Assembly (NCBI RefSeq): GCF_016522075.1
Contig: NZ_JAEHFW010000001.1
Location: forward strand, 620,001-684,000
Source of the DNA: Mucilaginibacter segetis
GTDB lineage: Bacteria > Bacteroidota > Bacteroidia > Sphingobacteriales > Sphingobacteriaceae
Length of the DNA: 64,000 bases
Direction of reading: 5' to 3'
Below, one piece after another: positions 35,111 to 44,107 of the stretch. Position 1 is the first letter of the stretch. Each line of letters starts with the position of its first letter. Below the pieces are notes generated by a model, which was given only the letters and a program-made list of their open reading frames with translations, did no database searches and had not been told where the DNA came from. The position numbers and the translations under genes were made by a program.

Positions 35111-36154
35111 ATGATAGATGATACCGGAATAAACGAAAATGATGAACAGGATCTTTTTGAGCACCTGCGTGTAGTGGTTGATAAAGGCCAGTCGTTATTG
35201 CGGATAGATAAATTTTTGATGCATCGGGTGGAGAATGCATCGCGCAACCGTATACAAAATGCTATTGAGGCTGGTAATGTATTGCTTAATGATAAACCGG
35301 TAAAAGCCAGCTATAAAGTTAAACCATTTGATGTGATATCAGTAGTGTTACCACATCCGCCGCGGGATACAGAGGTTTACCCGGAAAATATACCTATTGA
35401 TGTGTTTTATGAGGATAATGATGTATTGATAGTAAATAAAGCGGCCGGAATGGTGGTACACCCCGGTTATAATAACTATGCGGGCACCCTTGTTAATGCT
35501 CTGGTATATCATTTTCAGCAATTGCCAACGCTTCCGGGTAATGACGGACGCCCCGGCCTGGTACACCGCATTGATAAGGATACCTCCGGATTATTGCTCA
35601 TCAGCAAGAACGAGCGTAGCATGAATTACCTGGCCAAGCAGTTTTATGATCATACCATTAATCGTAAATATCTGGCGTTGGTTTGGGGCGATATAGAGGA
35701 AGATGGCACCGTAACAGGTTATATTGGCCGGAGTTTGAATGACCGCAGGGTAATGTCGATCTACGATGATCCTGAAAGGGGTAAATGGGCTGTAACTCAT
35801 TACAAAGTTTTAGAGCGTATGGGGTACGTTACACTGATAGAATGTAAATTAGAAACCGGACGTACCCACCAGATACGGGCACATATGAAGCATATTGGGC
35901 ACCCTCTTTTTAGTGATACCATGTATGGCGGAGATAAAATTTTAAAAGGTACTGTATTTAGTAAATATCGGCAATTTGTTGATAATTGTTTTGAAATTAT
36001 GCCCCGCCAGGCTCTGCATGCGCAATCATTAGGTTTTTTGCATCCGTCATTAAAAAAGGATATTTATTTTGAAGCACCTTTGCCTGCTGATTTTGAGGGA
36101 GTTTTAGAAAAATGGCGCAGGTACAGCAACTCCGGCCCTCAGCAGTCTGTCTGA
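35111..36154 (+). CDS. rluD: 23S rRNA pseudouridine synthase, RluD type
   Basis: 347 residues. An S4 RNA-binding domain (about 26-75, SLLRIDKFLMHRVENASRNRIQ split over two helices) precedes the pseudouridine synthase domain. The catalytic Asp155 lies in GLVHRIDKDTSGLLL; the ETGRTHQIRAHM motif and HPLFSDTMYGG follow. Family members modify the helix 69 loop of 23S rRNA (positions 1911, 1915, 1917 in E. coli). Compared with E. coli RluD it has an acidic N-terminal extension of about 20 residues. The assignment to RluD over RluC rests on the family pattern by eye. Confidence 0.9.
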   Translation: MIDDTGINENDEQDLFEHLRVVVDKGQSLLRIDKFLMHRVENASRNRIQNAIEAGNVLLNDKPVKASYKVKPFDVISVVLPHPPRDTEVYPENIPIDVFYEDNDVLIVNKAAGMVVHPGYNNYAGTLVNALVYHFQQLPTLPGNDGRPGLVHRIDKDTSGLLLISKNERSMNYLAKQFYDHTINRKYLALVWGDIEEDGTVTGYIGRSLNDRRVMSIYDDPERGKWAVTHYKVLERMGYVTLIECKLETGRTHQIRAHMKHIGHPLFSDTMYGGDKILKGTVFSKYRQFVDNCFEIMPRQALHAQSLGFLHPSLKKDIYFEAPLPADFEGVLEKWRRYSNSGPQQSV

Positions 36155-36234
36155 TAAATCAAAAGTTTAGCCGAATAAAAGCAATCAAAAACGGCGCGGT
36201 ATCGTTATAGCAGTAATATTAATCAAAGCAAATT

Positions 36235-36246
36235 CGCAAATTTGCG
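36235..36246. repeat. 12-bp perfect palindrome upstream of the class IV aminotransferase gene
   Basis: CGCAAATTTGCG, centred 28 bp before the start codon at 36269. It also overlaps a second arm (GCAAATT at 36228-36234). A possible operator; no exact -7 motif was found near it. Confidence 0.4.
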
Positions 36247-36268
36247 CCTGTAAATCCGCATATATTAA

Positions 36269-37105
36269 ATGACGCCAGTTTTTATCAATTTTAACGGAGA
36301 AATTTTACCTGCCGACAGCAAATTGCTTGATGTAGCTAATCGTGCATTTAAGTATGGAGATGGCTTATTTGAGAGTATGAGGCTTATGAAAGGGAAGTTG
36401 AAATTTGCCGAATTACATGCTGAGCGTTTACAAAAAGGTATGAGGGCGCTTAAAATTGATGGATACTCTCAAACTGATACATGGTTTTTAAAAGATAAAG
36501 TAGAAGAACTTGCACGGCGTAATAAGGTGAAGCATGGCCGTTTACGCTTAACCGTTTTTCGCGATGCGGAAGGTTTGTATACGCCCACCCAAAACAAAAT
36601 GGGCTATTGTCTGGAGCTACAAGCTATTGATGAACCCAGGTATTTTTTAAATGAGCGCGGGTTGATAATGGATGTTTATACGGAGCTGCCTAAACCCATC
36701 AATTTTTTATCTAATATAAAAACGTGTAACGCCCTTATATATGTTTTAGCAGCTATCTACAAATCACAAAACCGCCTGGACGAGGTGTTTTTACTAAACC
36801 AGAACGGGTTTTTATGCGAGGCGGGTTCTGCTAATATATTTGTGTGGTATCAGAATCATTTATATACCCCCGCCCTTAATGAAGGTTGTGTAGAGGGGGT
36901 AATGCGTCAGGTAGTAATTAAGCTGGCGTTAGACAATAATATCCCTGTAACAGAGGCGCAAATAAACGCCGAAATATTGAATGAAGCCGATGAAGTATTT
37001 ATTACCAATGCCAGCCGGGGCATACAATGGGTAATGGGTTATGGCGTAAAACGCTACTTCAACCGGGTAAGTAAGGGCCTTATGGATGAATTGAATAAAT
37101 TGTAG
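36269..37105 (+). CDS. Class IV aminotransferase (PabC/branched-chain type)
   Basis: 278 residues of the fold-type IV PLP enzymes. The N-terminal strand FINFNGEILPAD and RAFKYGDGLFESMRL are typical; Lys151 (LSNIKTCNALIYVLA) is the PLP lysine, and EAGSANIFVW plus CVEGVMRQ form the phosphate and carboxylate pockets. Candidates are 4-amino-4-deoxychorismate lyase (PabC) and branched-chain or D-amino acid aminotransferase. The GDGLFES start and small size lean towards PabC, which would complete the PabB found at 23352, but the substrate cannot be settled by eye. Separate transcription unit between rluD and a convergent gene. Confidence 0.82.
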   Translation: MTPVFINFNGEILPADSKLLDVANRAFKYGDGLFESMRLMKGKLKFAELHAERLQKGMRALKIDGYSQTDTWFLKDKVEELARRNKVKHGRLRLTVFRDAEGLYTPTQNKMGYCLELQAIDEPRYFLNERGLIMDVYTELPKPINFLSNIKTCNALIYVLAAIYKSQNRLDEVFLLNQNGFLCEAGSANIFVWYQNHLYTPALNEGCVEGVMRQVVIKLALDNNIPVTEAQINAEILNEADEVFITNASRGIQWVMGYGVKRYFNRVSKGLMDELNKL

Positions 37106-37119
37106 ATCAAAAGGAGTAC

Positions 37120-37914
37120 TTACGCTTCCAAAACTTCGCTTTTTATAGTAGCCAGTATGCCATCCCATAAGTTAATACGTGCTTGCAGGGCGGCTTTAAC
37201 AGCTTCTGCAGCTTCATGCCATTTAGTGTCATCATCACCACAAAGTTCTGCTGTCATTTCATAAGCCAGTTGAGAATGGTGATCACCATCTACTTCGATA
37301 TGACGTTCCATGTAATAAACAAATATGTCGGCGCTATTCTGTTGTTGTGTATTTATTTTTTTAACCATCTCCACAAACATACCGGGTATCAGATCCTCAC
37401 GACCGAATGTGAATACAGCCGCTTGTATATGGGGTTTGTTGGTAGCTATTACATCAAATGTATGTTTTACAAATTCACGGGCAGCCTGTGGCATTTCCGC
37501 ACGGGCTAAAGCGCTGTATATGTCAGGTTGATGCTTTAACTGGTCAAATAAAGAATAAATAGCGCCGGTATCACAATTCGCCTGTTGCATGGCTTGCAGA
37601 TATAATTCAAAATGACTGGTGCGAATGCCGTTCTGGTCGATATCACTTTCTTCACCGGTAACAATCTCATTTATTAAATAACGGGTATTGGCATTGCCTA
37701 CTGGCATCCATGGCAGGGTGGTGCAGGTAAGATTTTGCTGCAATGCTTTTAATAACGACATGAAATCCCATACGGCAAATAAGTGATGCTGCATAAAAGT
37801 ATGCAGATCGTTAATAGTATTTATGCTATGGTATAATTCATGCGCTATCAGTTGAGCGCGAAATGGGGTAATAGCTGTTTTAAGTTGATCTATCCGGGTA
37901 CTCTTATCTTTCAT
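37120..37914 (-). CDS. DUF3050 protein (heme-oxygenase-like diiron fold)
   Basis: 264 residues, all helical. The DUF3050 pattern is clear: [31 protein letters not shown] near the start (split), [12 protein letters not shown], and then [13 protein letters not shown] and [21 protein letters not shown]. His and Glu residues in HHLFAVWDF, the [11 protein letters not shown] stretch and E near FGRED suggest a heme-oxygenase-like, possibly diiron, oxygenase site (HDO type); this is an inference from known superfamily members such as UndA and SznF. No substrate is known. It lies 105 bp after fmt and has its own -7 motif. Confidence 0.8.
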   Translation of the reverse strand: MKDKSTRIDQLKTAITPFRAQLIAHELYHSINTINDLHTFMQHHLFAVWDFMSLLKALQQNLTCTTLPWMPVGNANTRYLINEIVTGEESDIDQNGIRTSHFELYLQAMQQANCDTGAIYSLFDQLKHQPDIYSALARAEMPQAAREFVKHTFDVIATNKPHIQAAVFTFGREDLIPGMFVEMVKKINTQQQNSADIFVYYMERHIEVDGDHHSQLAYEMTAELCGDDDTKWHEAAEAVKAALQARINLWDGILATIKSEVLEA

Positions 37915-37931
37915 TGTACAAAAACAAACGG

Positions 37932-37939
37932 CAAAAATA
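37932..37939 (-). promoter_or_regulatory. -7 motif for the DUF3050 gene
   Basis: TATTTTTG on the minus strand, 17 bp before the start codon. Confidence 0.45.
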
Positions 37940-38019
37940 GCTTTTTGGATGTGTCGTCAGATAACTATTTCATGAAATATGAAATCCATATTACTCAGTT
38001 TTTAAGAAAGACTAACCAT

Positions 38020-38937
38020 CTATAATCTGATTCCTCTTAAAAACTCTTCAATACCCATTCGTTTTTTACCTTCTAATTGCAAATCTGTAACGCTGATAAA
38101 GCCATCTTTTGTGGCAAACTTAAGATGAGTTTTATTATTGCTGATAAAACCGCCCGGCGATATACCCGGTTCACCGCTTTCAAAGTCCGCATTATATATC
38201 TTTAAGGTTTTATCATTTAAAATGGTATACGCAGCAGGAGATGGACTTAGGCCACGAATAAAATTATAAACTGTTTCAACCGGCTGGTTAAAGTTTATCT
38301 CACAGTGGGGTTTAAATATTTTGGGCGCGTGTTTCAATTCTGCACCCTCAGCTAATTGTGCCTGCGGATGTTCCTTATATTTGCCGCTTTCTATACTTTT
38401 AATGGTTTTCACCAACAGGCCTGCACCTTTGTGCATTAAACGGTCGTGCAATTCGCCGGCCGTTTCGCGGCCGGTTAAGGTTACTTTCTCGGTGAATAAA
38501 ACATTGCCGGTATCAATATCGTGCTTTAAGAAAAAGGTGGTTACACCGCTTTCTTTTTCACCATTTATTAAAACCCAGTTAATAGGGGCAGCGCCACGGT
38601 ACTGTGGTAGCAGCGAGGCGTGTAAATTAATGGTTCCGCGCTTGGGCATGTTCCAAACCACCTCGGGTAGCATCCGGAAAGCAACCACCACCTGCAGGTC
38701 TGCTTTAAGCGCTTCCAGTTGTTTTAAAAATTCAGGATCTTTTAGCTTTTCAGGTTGTAAAACTTTAATCTTATGTTCTACTGCGTATTGCTTTACAGCC
38801 GATTGACTGATCTTTTTTCCACGTCCGGCGGGTTTATCCGGAGCAGTAACTACGGCAACTACGTTACTGCCCGAGGCTATAAGGGCTTCAAGCGAAGCAA
38901 CAGCAAATTGGGGTGTGCCCATGAAAATAATTCTCAT
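38020..38937 (-). CDS. fmt: Methionyl-tRNA formyltransferase
   Basis: 305 residues. It formylates the initiator Met-tRNA using 10-formyl-tetrahydrofolate. The catalytic domain begins MRIIFMGTPQFAVASLEAL and has VVTAPDKPAGRGKK, then NLHASLLPQYRGAAPINWVLINGE (split here as two parts: NLHASLLPQYRG and APINWVLINGE) with the Asn/His/Asp site, and TGNVL. The C-terminal domain contains FIRGLSPSPAAYT and binds the acceptor stem. Start at the ATG giving this exact N-terminus. The gene lies 59 bp after namZ on the same strand and 105 bp before the DUF3050 gene. def is not in view. Confidence 0.96.
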   Translation of the reverse strand: MRIIFMGTPQFAVASLEALIASGSNVVAVVTAPDKPAGRGKKISQSAVKQYAVEHKIKVLQPEKLKDPEFLKQLEALKADLQVVVAFRMLPEVVWNMPKRGTINLHASLLPQYRGAAPINWVLINGEKESGVTTFFLKHDIDTGNVLFTEKVTLTGRETAGELHDRLMHKGAGLLVKTIKSIESGKYKEHPQAQLAEGAELKHAPKIFKPHCEINFNQPVETVYNFIRGLSPSPAAYTILNDKTLKIYNADFESGEPGISPGGFISNNKTHLKFATKDGFISVTDLQLEGKKRMGIEEFLRGIRL

Positions 38938-38996
38938 TACGCTATATCAAAGTTTTTCGGTAGAAAAATAAAAAACACGATGAATTGTTTTGTTGT

Positions 38997-40223
38997 CTAT
39001 TTATAAAGTAAATATTTACTACGGATTTTCTTGAATTCCGATAGTTCAGGTTCCCAACTCGCACGTATCTCTGTCTCTGTTTTACCATTGATAATTTGCT
39101 GCTGCAATGTTTTATTGCCGGCCAGCTTGGTAAAATAAGCGTTGAAAAAATGCGCCTTATCCGGGAAAGCCTTATAAAGCTCTAACAGCCATGCTAAATT
39201 AAGTTTTTGGCTGTCGCGAAAAATATTTGTATTGTAATTTTTAAGATCAATACCATAACAAAGCTGATCCTTCTGTGGCGGGTTCTCGCTCATCCCGGCA
39301 ATACTTTCCGGTTTAAATGAATAGCTGTATTTATCTTTCAGTAAAGGATGACCTACTACCTGGAAAGGGAAAAGCGTACCCCTGCCCAAACTTAATGTGG
39401 TGCCCTCAAACAAGCATAAAGAAGGATACAGCAAAACGGATTGATTAGTATTTAAATTCGGTGACGGGTTTACCGGTAGCTTGTAGGGCATTGCATGTGT
39501 GTAGTTAGCTACTTTAATAATTTTTAACTTACATTTAATTCCATTTTTTAACCAGCCCTCGCCATTTATCATCCGGGCATATTCAGCAACCGTCATGCCG
39601 TGTACAATAGGTACTGGATGCATGCCCACAAAAGAGCGATATGCGGTATCCATCACCGGCCCGTCTACGTAAAAGCCGTTGGGGTTTGGCCTGTCCAATA
39701 TCATTAGTTCAATGTTATTTTCAGCACAAGCTTCCATAACATAGTGTAATGTAGATATATAAGTATAAAATCTTGCTCCCACATCTTGCACGTCAAATAC
39801 CATCAGATCAATGCCTTTCAAATCTTCAGGGGTTGGCTTATAATGCTTACCATACAACGATATAGCAGGTAAGCCTGTAACCGGATCGGTACTGTCGTTA
39901 ACAGTGGAACCGTTGCTGGCATTGCCACGGAAACCATGCTCGGGGCCAAATATTTTCTTAACCTTTATACCTGCTTTCAGTAAGCTATCTACAACGAGCA
40001 CAAGTTTAGGACCTATAACCGAAGTCTGATTGATAAGCATACCTACATTTCGGCCTTTTAAATAATCTATGTATAACTGAACCTGATCGGCTGCGGGTAA
40101 TATAGGAAGGGTAATTTTTTTTATGGCAGTTTTATGTTCCCGCGGGGTTTGGGCCAGGTTGTCACACTCAAAAAACAGGCAGCAAATGAGGGCCAAAGGC
40201 AGGTATAGCTTTATTCTTTTCAT
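38997..40223 (-). CDS. DUF1343 exo-beta-N-acetylmuramidase NamZ-like protein
   Basis: 408 residues with an N-terminal secretion signal containing several Cys (CCLFFECDN); the lipobox is not canonical. DUF1343 motifs: GRNVGMLINQTSV, IFGPEHGFRGNASNG, LMVFDVQDVGARFYTYISTL (split in the fold), LDRPNPNGFYVDGP, TVAEYARMINGEGWL and SLGRGT. The characterised member NamZ removes terminal N-acetylmuramic acid from peptidoglycan fragments, a recycling step. No MurNAc uptake gene (murT-like) is adjacent. It diverges from the LolC/E-type permease gene, with only 34 bp between start codons, and its own -7 motif in that gap. Confidence 0.87.
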   Translation of the reverse strand: MKRIKLYLPLALICCLFFECDNLAQTPREHKTAIKKITLPILPAADQVQLYIDYLKGRNVGMLINQTSVIGPKLVLVVDSLLKAGIKVKKIFGPEHGFRGNASNGSTVNDSTDPVTGLPAISLYGKHYKPTPEDLKGIDLMVFDVQDVGARFYTYISTLHYVMEACAENNIELMILDRPNPNGFYVDGPVMDTAYRSFVGMHPVPIVHGMTVAEYARMINGEGWLKNGIKCKLKIIKVANYTHAMPYKLPVNPSPNLNTNQSVLLYPSLCLFEGTTLSLGRGTLFPFQVVGHPLLKDKYSYSFKPESIAGMSENPPQKDQLCYGIDLKNYNTNIFRDSQKLNLAWLLELYKAFPDKAHFFNAYFTKLAGNKTLQQQIINGKTETEIRASWEPELSEFKKIRSKYLLYK

Positions 40224-40241
40224 AAATTAATGCTATTAAAG

Positions 40242-40249
40242 CAAATTTA
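40242..40249 (-). promoter_or_regulatory. -7 motif for the NamZ-like gene
   Basis: TAAATTTG on the minus strand, 18 bp before the start codon, inside the 34-bp divergent gap. Its -33 region would lie within the first codons of the permease gene. Confidence 0.5.
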
Positions 40250-40257
40250 AAAGCGGT

Positions 40258-41529
40258 ATGTTTAACTCTAAAAACGCATATTTGCGAAGGTACAAAAATC
40301 ATTCTGCTTTGAGTTTCGCCAGATTTATATCAAGTCGTATTACATTAAAGTCCAAGCGTACATTTTCAAAATTAATTGTACGGATAGCTATTATTGGCAT
40401 AATGCTGGGGCTTGGTGTAATGATATTATCAATTGCAGTAATCAAAGGCTTTAAACAGGAGATACGCGAAAAGATACGCGGATTTGCAGGGGATATCCAA
40501 ATAGTAAAATCCGATCTGAACAATTCTTATGAAAATTCCGCTTTTATTTACAATTCTTCTTTAGTTAAAAAATTAGAAACCAGTCATTTAATTACAAGTG
40601 TTGTTCCATATGCCACTAAACCGGGAATTATTAAAGCAAACGATGAGATTGAGGGGGTGGTTTTAAAGGGGGTAGATAAAAATTACAATTGGAATAATCT
40701 GAAAAGAACCTTGGTTTCGGGCAGTGTGATTGATTTTACTGATTCGGCAGCGGCTATTAAACAAATATTGATATCGCAACGTACCGCCAATCGGTTAAAG
40801 CTAAAGGTTGGCGATGATATGCTGATGTATTTTATTCAGGAACCTTTACGTAAGCGAAAATTTACTATAAAAGGAATATTCAGCGTAGGGGTGGATGAGG
40901 TAGACAAAACATTTGTAATAGGCGACCTTGATTTGATAAAACGCCTTAATGACTGGGATAAAGGTGAAATAGGTGGATATGAAGTGCGAGTTAAAAAGTT
41001 CGATCAGGTTAATGCCATAGCAGATCAAATTGATGTTAAATTACCTATATTGCTTAAATCCTATACACTTGCTGAAAATTACCCCGCAATTTTTGAATGG
41101 CTTGCCCTGCTGGATGTTAACGCGGTAGTTATGTTGGTATTAATGACGATTGTTGCCGTTATTAATATGATATCAGCCTTACTGATAATGATATTAGAAC
41201 GTACTGCTATGATAGGCATATTAAAGGCCATGGGCGCCGGCAATTGGGCCATACAAAAAGTGTTTTTGTATAATGCTGCCTACCTTATAGGAGTAGGGCT
41301 ATTGCTGGGAAATATTTTAGGGTTAGGATTAGGGTTTTTTCAGCAAAGCACACACTTTTTTAAACTGGATCAGGCATCCTATTATATGACTTTTGTGCCT
41401 ATAAAACTTGTTTGGACAGATGTAGTTTTACTCAATATAGGTACGCTCATTATTTGTTTGCTTGTGCTTATTATACCGTCCATGCTGGTTACCCGTATTA
41501 CTCCTGTCAAGGCAATCAGGTTTAAATAA
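40258..41529 (+). CDS. ABC transporter permease of the LolC/LolE (FtsX/MacB) type
   Basis: 423 residues. A basic N-terminal stretch is followed by a first membrane helix (residues about 40-65, IAIIGIMLGLGVMILSIAVI), a large periplasmic MacB-like domain (about 70-270), then three more helices (VVMLVLMTIVAVINMISALLI, AAYLIGVGLLLGNILGLGLG, VVLLNIGTLIICLLVLIIP). The end LVTRITPVKAIRFK is typical of lipoprotein-releasing permeases. It should work with a LolD-like ATPase to move lipoproteins off the inner membrane; no ATPase gene is next to it. LolE and general FtsX-like permeases are hard to separate by eye. Confidence 0.85.
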   Translation: MFNSKNAYLRRYKNHSALSFARFISSRITLKSKRTFSKLIVRIAIIGIMLGLGVMILSIAVIKGFKQEIREKIRGFAGDIQIVKSDLNNSYENSAFIYNSSLVKKLETSHLITSVVPYATKPGIIKANDEIEGVVLKGVDKNYNWNNLKRTLVSGSVIDFTDSAAAIKQILISQRTANRLKLKVGDDMLMYFIQEPLRKRKFTIKGIFSVGVDEVDKTFVIGDLDLIKRLNDWDKGEIGGYEVRVKKFDQVNAIADQIDVKLPILLKSYTLAENYPAIFEWLALLDVNAVVMLVLMTIVAVINMISALLIMILERTAMIGILKAMGAGNWAIQKVFLYNAAYLIGVGLLLGNILGLGLGFFQQSTHFFKLDQASYYMTFVPIKLVWTDVVLLNIGTLIICLLVLIIPSMLVTRITPVKAIRFK

Positions 41530-41542
41530 ATCTGTATTATAA

Positions 41543-42919
41543 TTACCTTTGCTTTTTTGATGAGCTAAAGTTCAGCTTTAAATTTAGTCCACCTGATCCG
41601 AATCTTATTTGTTCGGAACCCAAGCCATCCAGCGGGTATTTAAAGAAAGGTTCTATAATAATTCGGTTACTCTTACCCAGCGGATAACCTACACCGAAAG
41701 CAAAATTCAAGGTCTTACCAAAGTAAAAACTGTTGAAGTTTTGGTGCGATGTTTCATCCTCCGTTTGTATAACGGCTCCTTTCGTGTTATTATAAACATA
41801 ACTGTAAGTATATCTCTCATCTATAAAAGTACCCGAACTTAAACCTGCTGATATATAAGTATCATTTTTTTCGGGATTAAACTCATACTTGATATTTAAA
41901 GGTATATCTATCCCAACCAGGCTGGCATTGTAGTCTTTAAATACAGGTACAGTAACGGCGGCGGAAAATAAGCCCTGTGATTTTATAGCGGGTGCGGCGG
42001 AATACGCAAGGCTTGAATTACTTGGCGGAGCATTGTTATACCTGAAACTATTTTGAGCCAAAGCAACTCCGGTAGATAGTTTTAGATTTTTACTTAATCT
42101 TATGTCGGATGTAAAACCGGCACCGGTATTTATCTGATTATTGCTTCCTTCGGCGTAATTAAAATAAGTTGCAGCATATACGCTAAATACTACCTTTTTT
42201 TGATCTGTTTTTTGACTTTCAGCTTTTTTAATTGTTTTATCTTCATCTGAAAATAAAGATGCTACGGTTTCAGCCGATGGCTGTTTAATTATATTATTTG
42301 CGCTATCACCACTATAAGCAGTTGTAGTTGGTGAATTACTTTGCGTTTTGGGCTCCTGTGCTTTATCTTTAACAATTGCTGCATTATATTCTGGCAATAA
42401 ATTAGTTACAGGTTTATTTTTAATTTGATTTGCGCCCATAACCGAACTGTCCAAAGTAGGATCTGCGCTTTTGCCTGTATTTGCAGCAACTGTTTGCAAT
42501 TTGTTTATTTTGCTAATTTGTGGCTCTTGTGTAGAAGGGCTTACAAAAGATTTGTTTTGTAACAATAGTGCATTTTTATCAACAGTAACCGGAATGGCAA
42601 GAGCCATATTATCAGTTGCGTTATTATCCTTTTGCAAATGTGTGGTATCAGGTTTAACGGGTTGTTGTTTTATTACAGATTTATCAGCTATCTGTTTAAC
42701 GGGTTTTTCATTATTACTCATCCACAAACCAATACCTAAAATTACCAAAAGAATGGCGGCAACGCTGCTCCAGCGAAGCCAGTTAAAGTTAGCCGGCGCT
42801 TGTTCTGCCGGAAATTTCTCGCGTAACTTTAACCATGCTTCATCAGCAGGCGGATGTTCGTAGTTATCAAACACCTCCTTGATACGATTAGTTAAATTTT
42901 TATCAAACTGATCATTCAT
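41543..42919 (-). CDS. Membrane-anchored (anti-sigma-like) protein with C-terminal outer-membrane-type beta barrel
   Basis: 458 residues in three parts. Residues 1-45 are a soluble charged segment (IKEVFDNYEHPPADEAWLKL), as in anti-sigma proteins of this phylum. Residues about 47-67 are one membrane helix (WSSVAAILLVILGIGLWM). Residues about 70-245 are a long low-complexity Gln/Asn/Ser/Thr/Lys linker. Residues about 245-458 alternate as barrel strands (VFSVYAATYFNYAEG, FTSDIRLSKNLKLSTGVAL, LNIKYEFNPEKNDTYISAG, FAFGVGYPLG, FGSGGLNLKLNFSS). There is no cleavable signal. The gene overlaps the ECF sigma gene by 8 bp, so the product is the likely regulator of that sigma factor. A helix in the inner membrane and a barrel in one chain is topologically odd. 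Confidence 0.78.
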   Translation of the reverse strand: MNDQFDKNLTNRIKEVFDNYEHPPADEAWLKLREKFPAEQAPANFNWLRWSSVAAILLVILGIGLWMSNNEKPVKQIADKSVIKQQPVKPDTTHLQKDNNATDNMALAIPVTVDKNALLLQNKSFVSPSTQEPQISKINKLQTVAANTGKSADPTLDSSVMGANQIKNKPVTNLLPEYNAAIVKDKAQEPKTQSNSPTTTAYSGDSANNIIKQPSAETVASLFSDEDKTIKKAESQKTDQKKVVFSVYAATYFNYAEGSNNQINTGAGFTSDIRLSKNLKLSTGVALAQNSFRYNNAPPSNSSLAYSAAPAIKSQGLFSAAVTVPVFKDYNASLVGIDIPLNIKYEFNPEKNDTYISAGLSSGTFIDERYTYSYVYNNTKGAVIQTEDETSHQNFNSFYFGKTLNFAFGVGYPLGKSNRIIIEPFFKYPLDGLGSEQIRFGSGGLNLKLNFSSSKKQR

Positions 42920-43466
42920 GGCTTTGTGTTTCTGTAGTTAGTAACTGTCTTAATTTCTCTTTGGCCCTGCTTAAATAAACCCTTGATGAACTTGCCGGTA
43001 AGTTTAATATTTTACCTATCTCATCATGATTATAACCATCAATCTCATACATGTTAAATATAGTAAGCTGCATATGGGGCAGTTGCTTCATCAATTTTAA
43101 AATATCCTGAACGTTTAAATTGTCAATTACAGTGGCCCGGTTACCTACACCTATTGCATTGTCAAGATCGGTATTAGCCAAATGCTTCAGCTCTTTTCGC
43201 CTTCTGTCAATGGCCGTGTTAACCACAATGGTTCGCAGCCAGGCACGGAAAGGTTTGTCTGTATGATATGTATTTATCGCGTTAAACACTTTTATAAAGG
43301 CATCATTAACAACTTCAAGTGCATCATCAGTATTAATGCTGTAGCGGGCACTTATACCCATAGCATAGCCATAGAAGTGCTTGTAAAGCAATTCCTGGTG
43401 TTTTAAACTACCTGCTTTGCATTTACTGACAATTTCATCCTCAGTAACGCTTTGGCGTAAATGCAT
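42912..43466 (-). CDS. ECF-type RNA polymerase sigma factor
   Basis: 184 residues. Region 2 (about 25-90: YGYAMGISARYSINTDDALEVVNDAF, split, with FRAWLRTIVVNTAIDRRR) binds the -10 element and core polymerase; region 4 (about 120-175: QLTIFNMYEIDGYNHDEIGKIL, split, and SSRVYLSRAKEKLRQLL) binds -35. Its targets are unknown; ECF factors of this group usually answer envelope signals. The stop overlaps by 8 bp the start of the anti-sigma/barrel gene, so the two are co-translated. The 151-bp region upstream holds no exact TAnnTTTG motif, which would fit control by a sigma factor other than the main one. Confidence 0.93.
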   Translation of the reverse strand: MHLRQSVTEDEIVSKCKAGSLKHQELLYKHFYGYAMGISARYSINTDDALEVVNDAFIKVFNAINTYHTDKPFRAWLRTIVVNTAIDRRRKELKHLANTDLDNAIGVGNRATVIDNLNVQDILKLMKQLPHMQLTIFNMYEIDGYNHDEIGKILNLPASSSRVYLSRAKEKLRQLLTTETQSHE

Positions 43467-43617
43467 TAAAAATTGTTAAATCGCTTAAGTTGATACATAC
43501 TCATTACGTTGCCATACAAGCAAACGTTACAAGGCTCATAAATTAATTAAAAATAAGAAAGTCCCCGAAAATACTCTATAGAAGTGTCAGGAATCTTTAG
43601 GTAGAATAAGAATAGTT

Positions 43618-44052
43618 TTAATTGACCTTTTTTAGATCATATTGCAAACTTAATGTATCCGAACTATTGGCAACCATCTGAAAAACACTGCTTCCGTCAT
43701 AATAATATTGATAAGTGCCGCTTAAATGAGTTTTAGTGGGAGTACCTGTTGTTGGATAAGTGTCATCCTGGAAAGCTATGTATATATCGCTAATACCATA
43801 GTGCCCTTTACTTCCTGCATGAACTGTGGAAGTATCGCCCAATACCTTATAACCAACTCCGGTTTCTAAAACCAGTTGTATATTAGCTTTAACTGTATCA
43901 ATCACTGTACTTCCCTGGCTCCTATGCAGAAGACGAAACTCTCCGTTAAATGTTCCTTCAGGTAAAGGTTTTAAACTACTGTTTGATGATTTTGTACAAC
44001 CCATACCAAAAGCAATCAGGATGGGGAATAAATAAATTAGATTCTTTTTCAT
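43618..44052 (-). CDS. Small hypothetical lipoprotein
   Basis: 144 residues, unknown family. A lipoprotein signal ends FGMGC with Cys19, followed by a Ser-rich tether (TKSSNSSLKPL). The mature part is beta-rich (GTFNGEFRLLHR, VKANIQLVLET, HLSGTYQYYYDG, LSLQYDLKK), like a small lipocalin-type or sandwich domain. It probably sits on the outer or inner membrane. It lies upstream of the sigma gene (151 bp) and downstream of mazG (55 bp) on the same strand; link to either is unproven. Confidence 0.65.
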   Translation of the reverse strand: MKKNLIYLFPILIAFGMGCTKSSNSSLKPLPEGTFNGEFRLLHRSQGSTVIDTVKANIQLVLETGVGYKVLGDTSTVHAGSKGHYGISDIYIAFQDDTYPTTGTPTKTHLSGTYQYYYDGSSVFQMVANSSDTLSLQYDLKKVN

Positions 44053-44107
44053 ATAATAAATATTACACCTAACATTACGCAGCTAAACAGTTAATGCTAC
44101 ACCGAAA

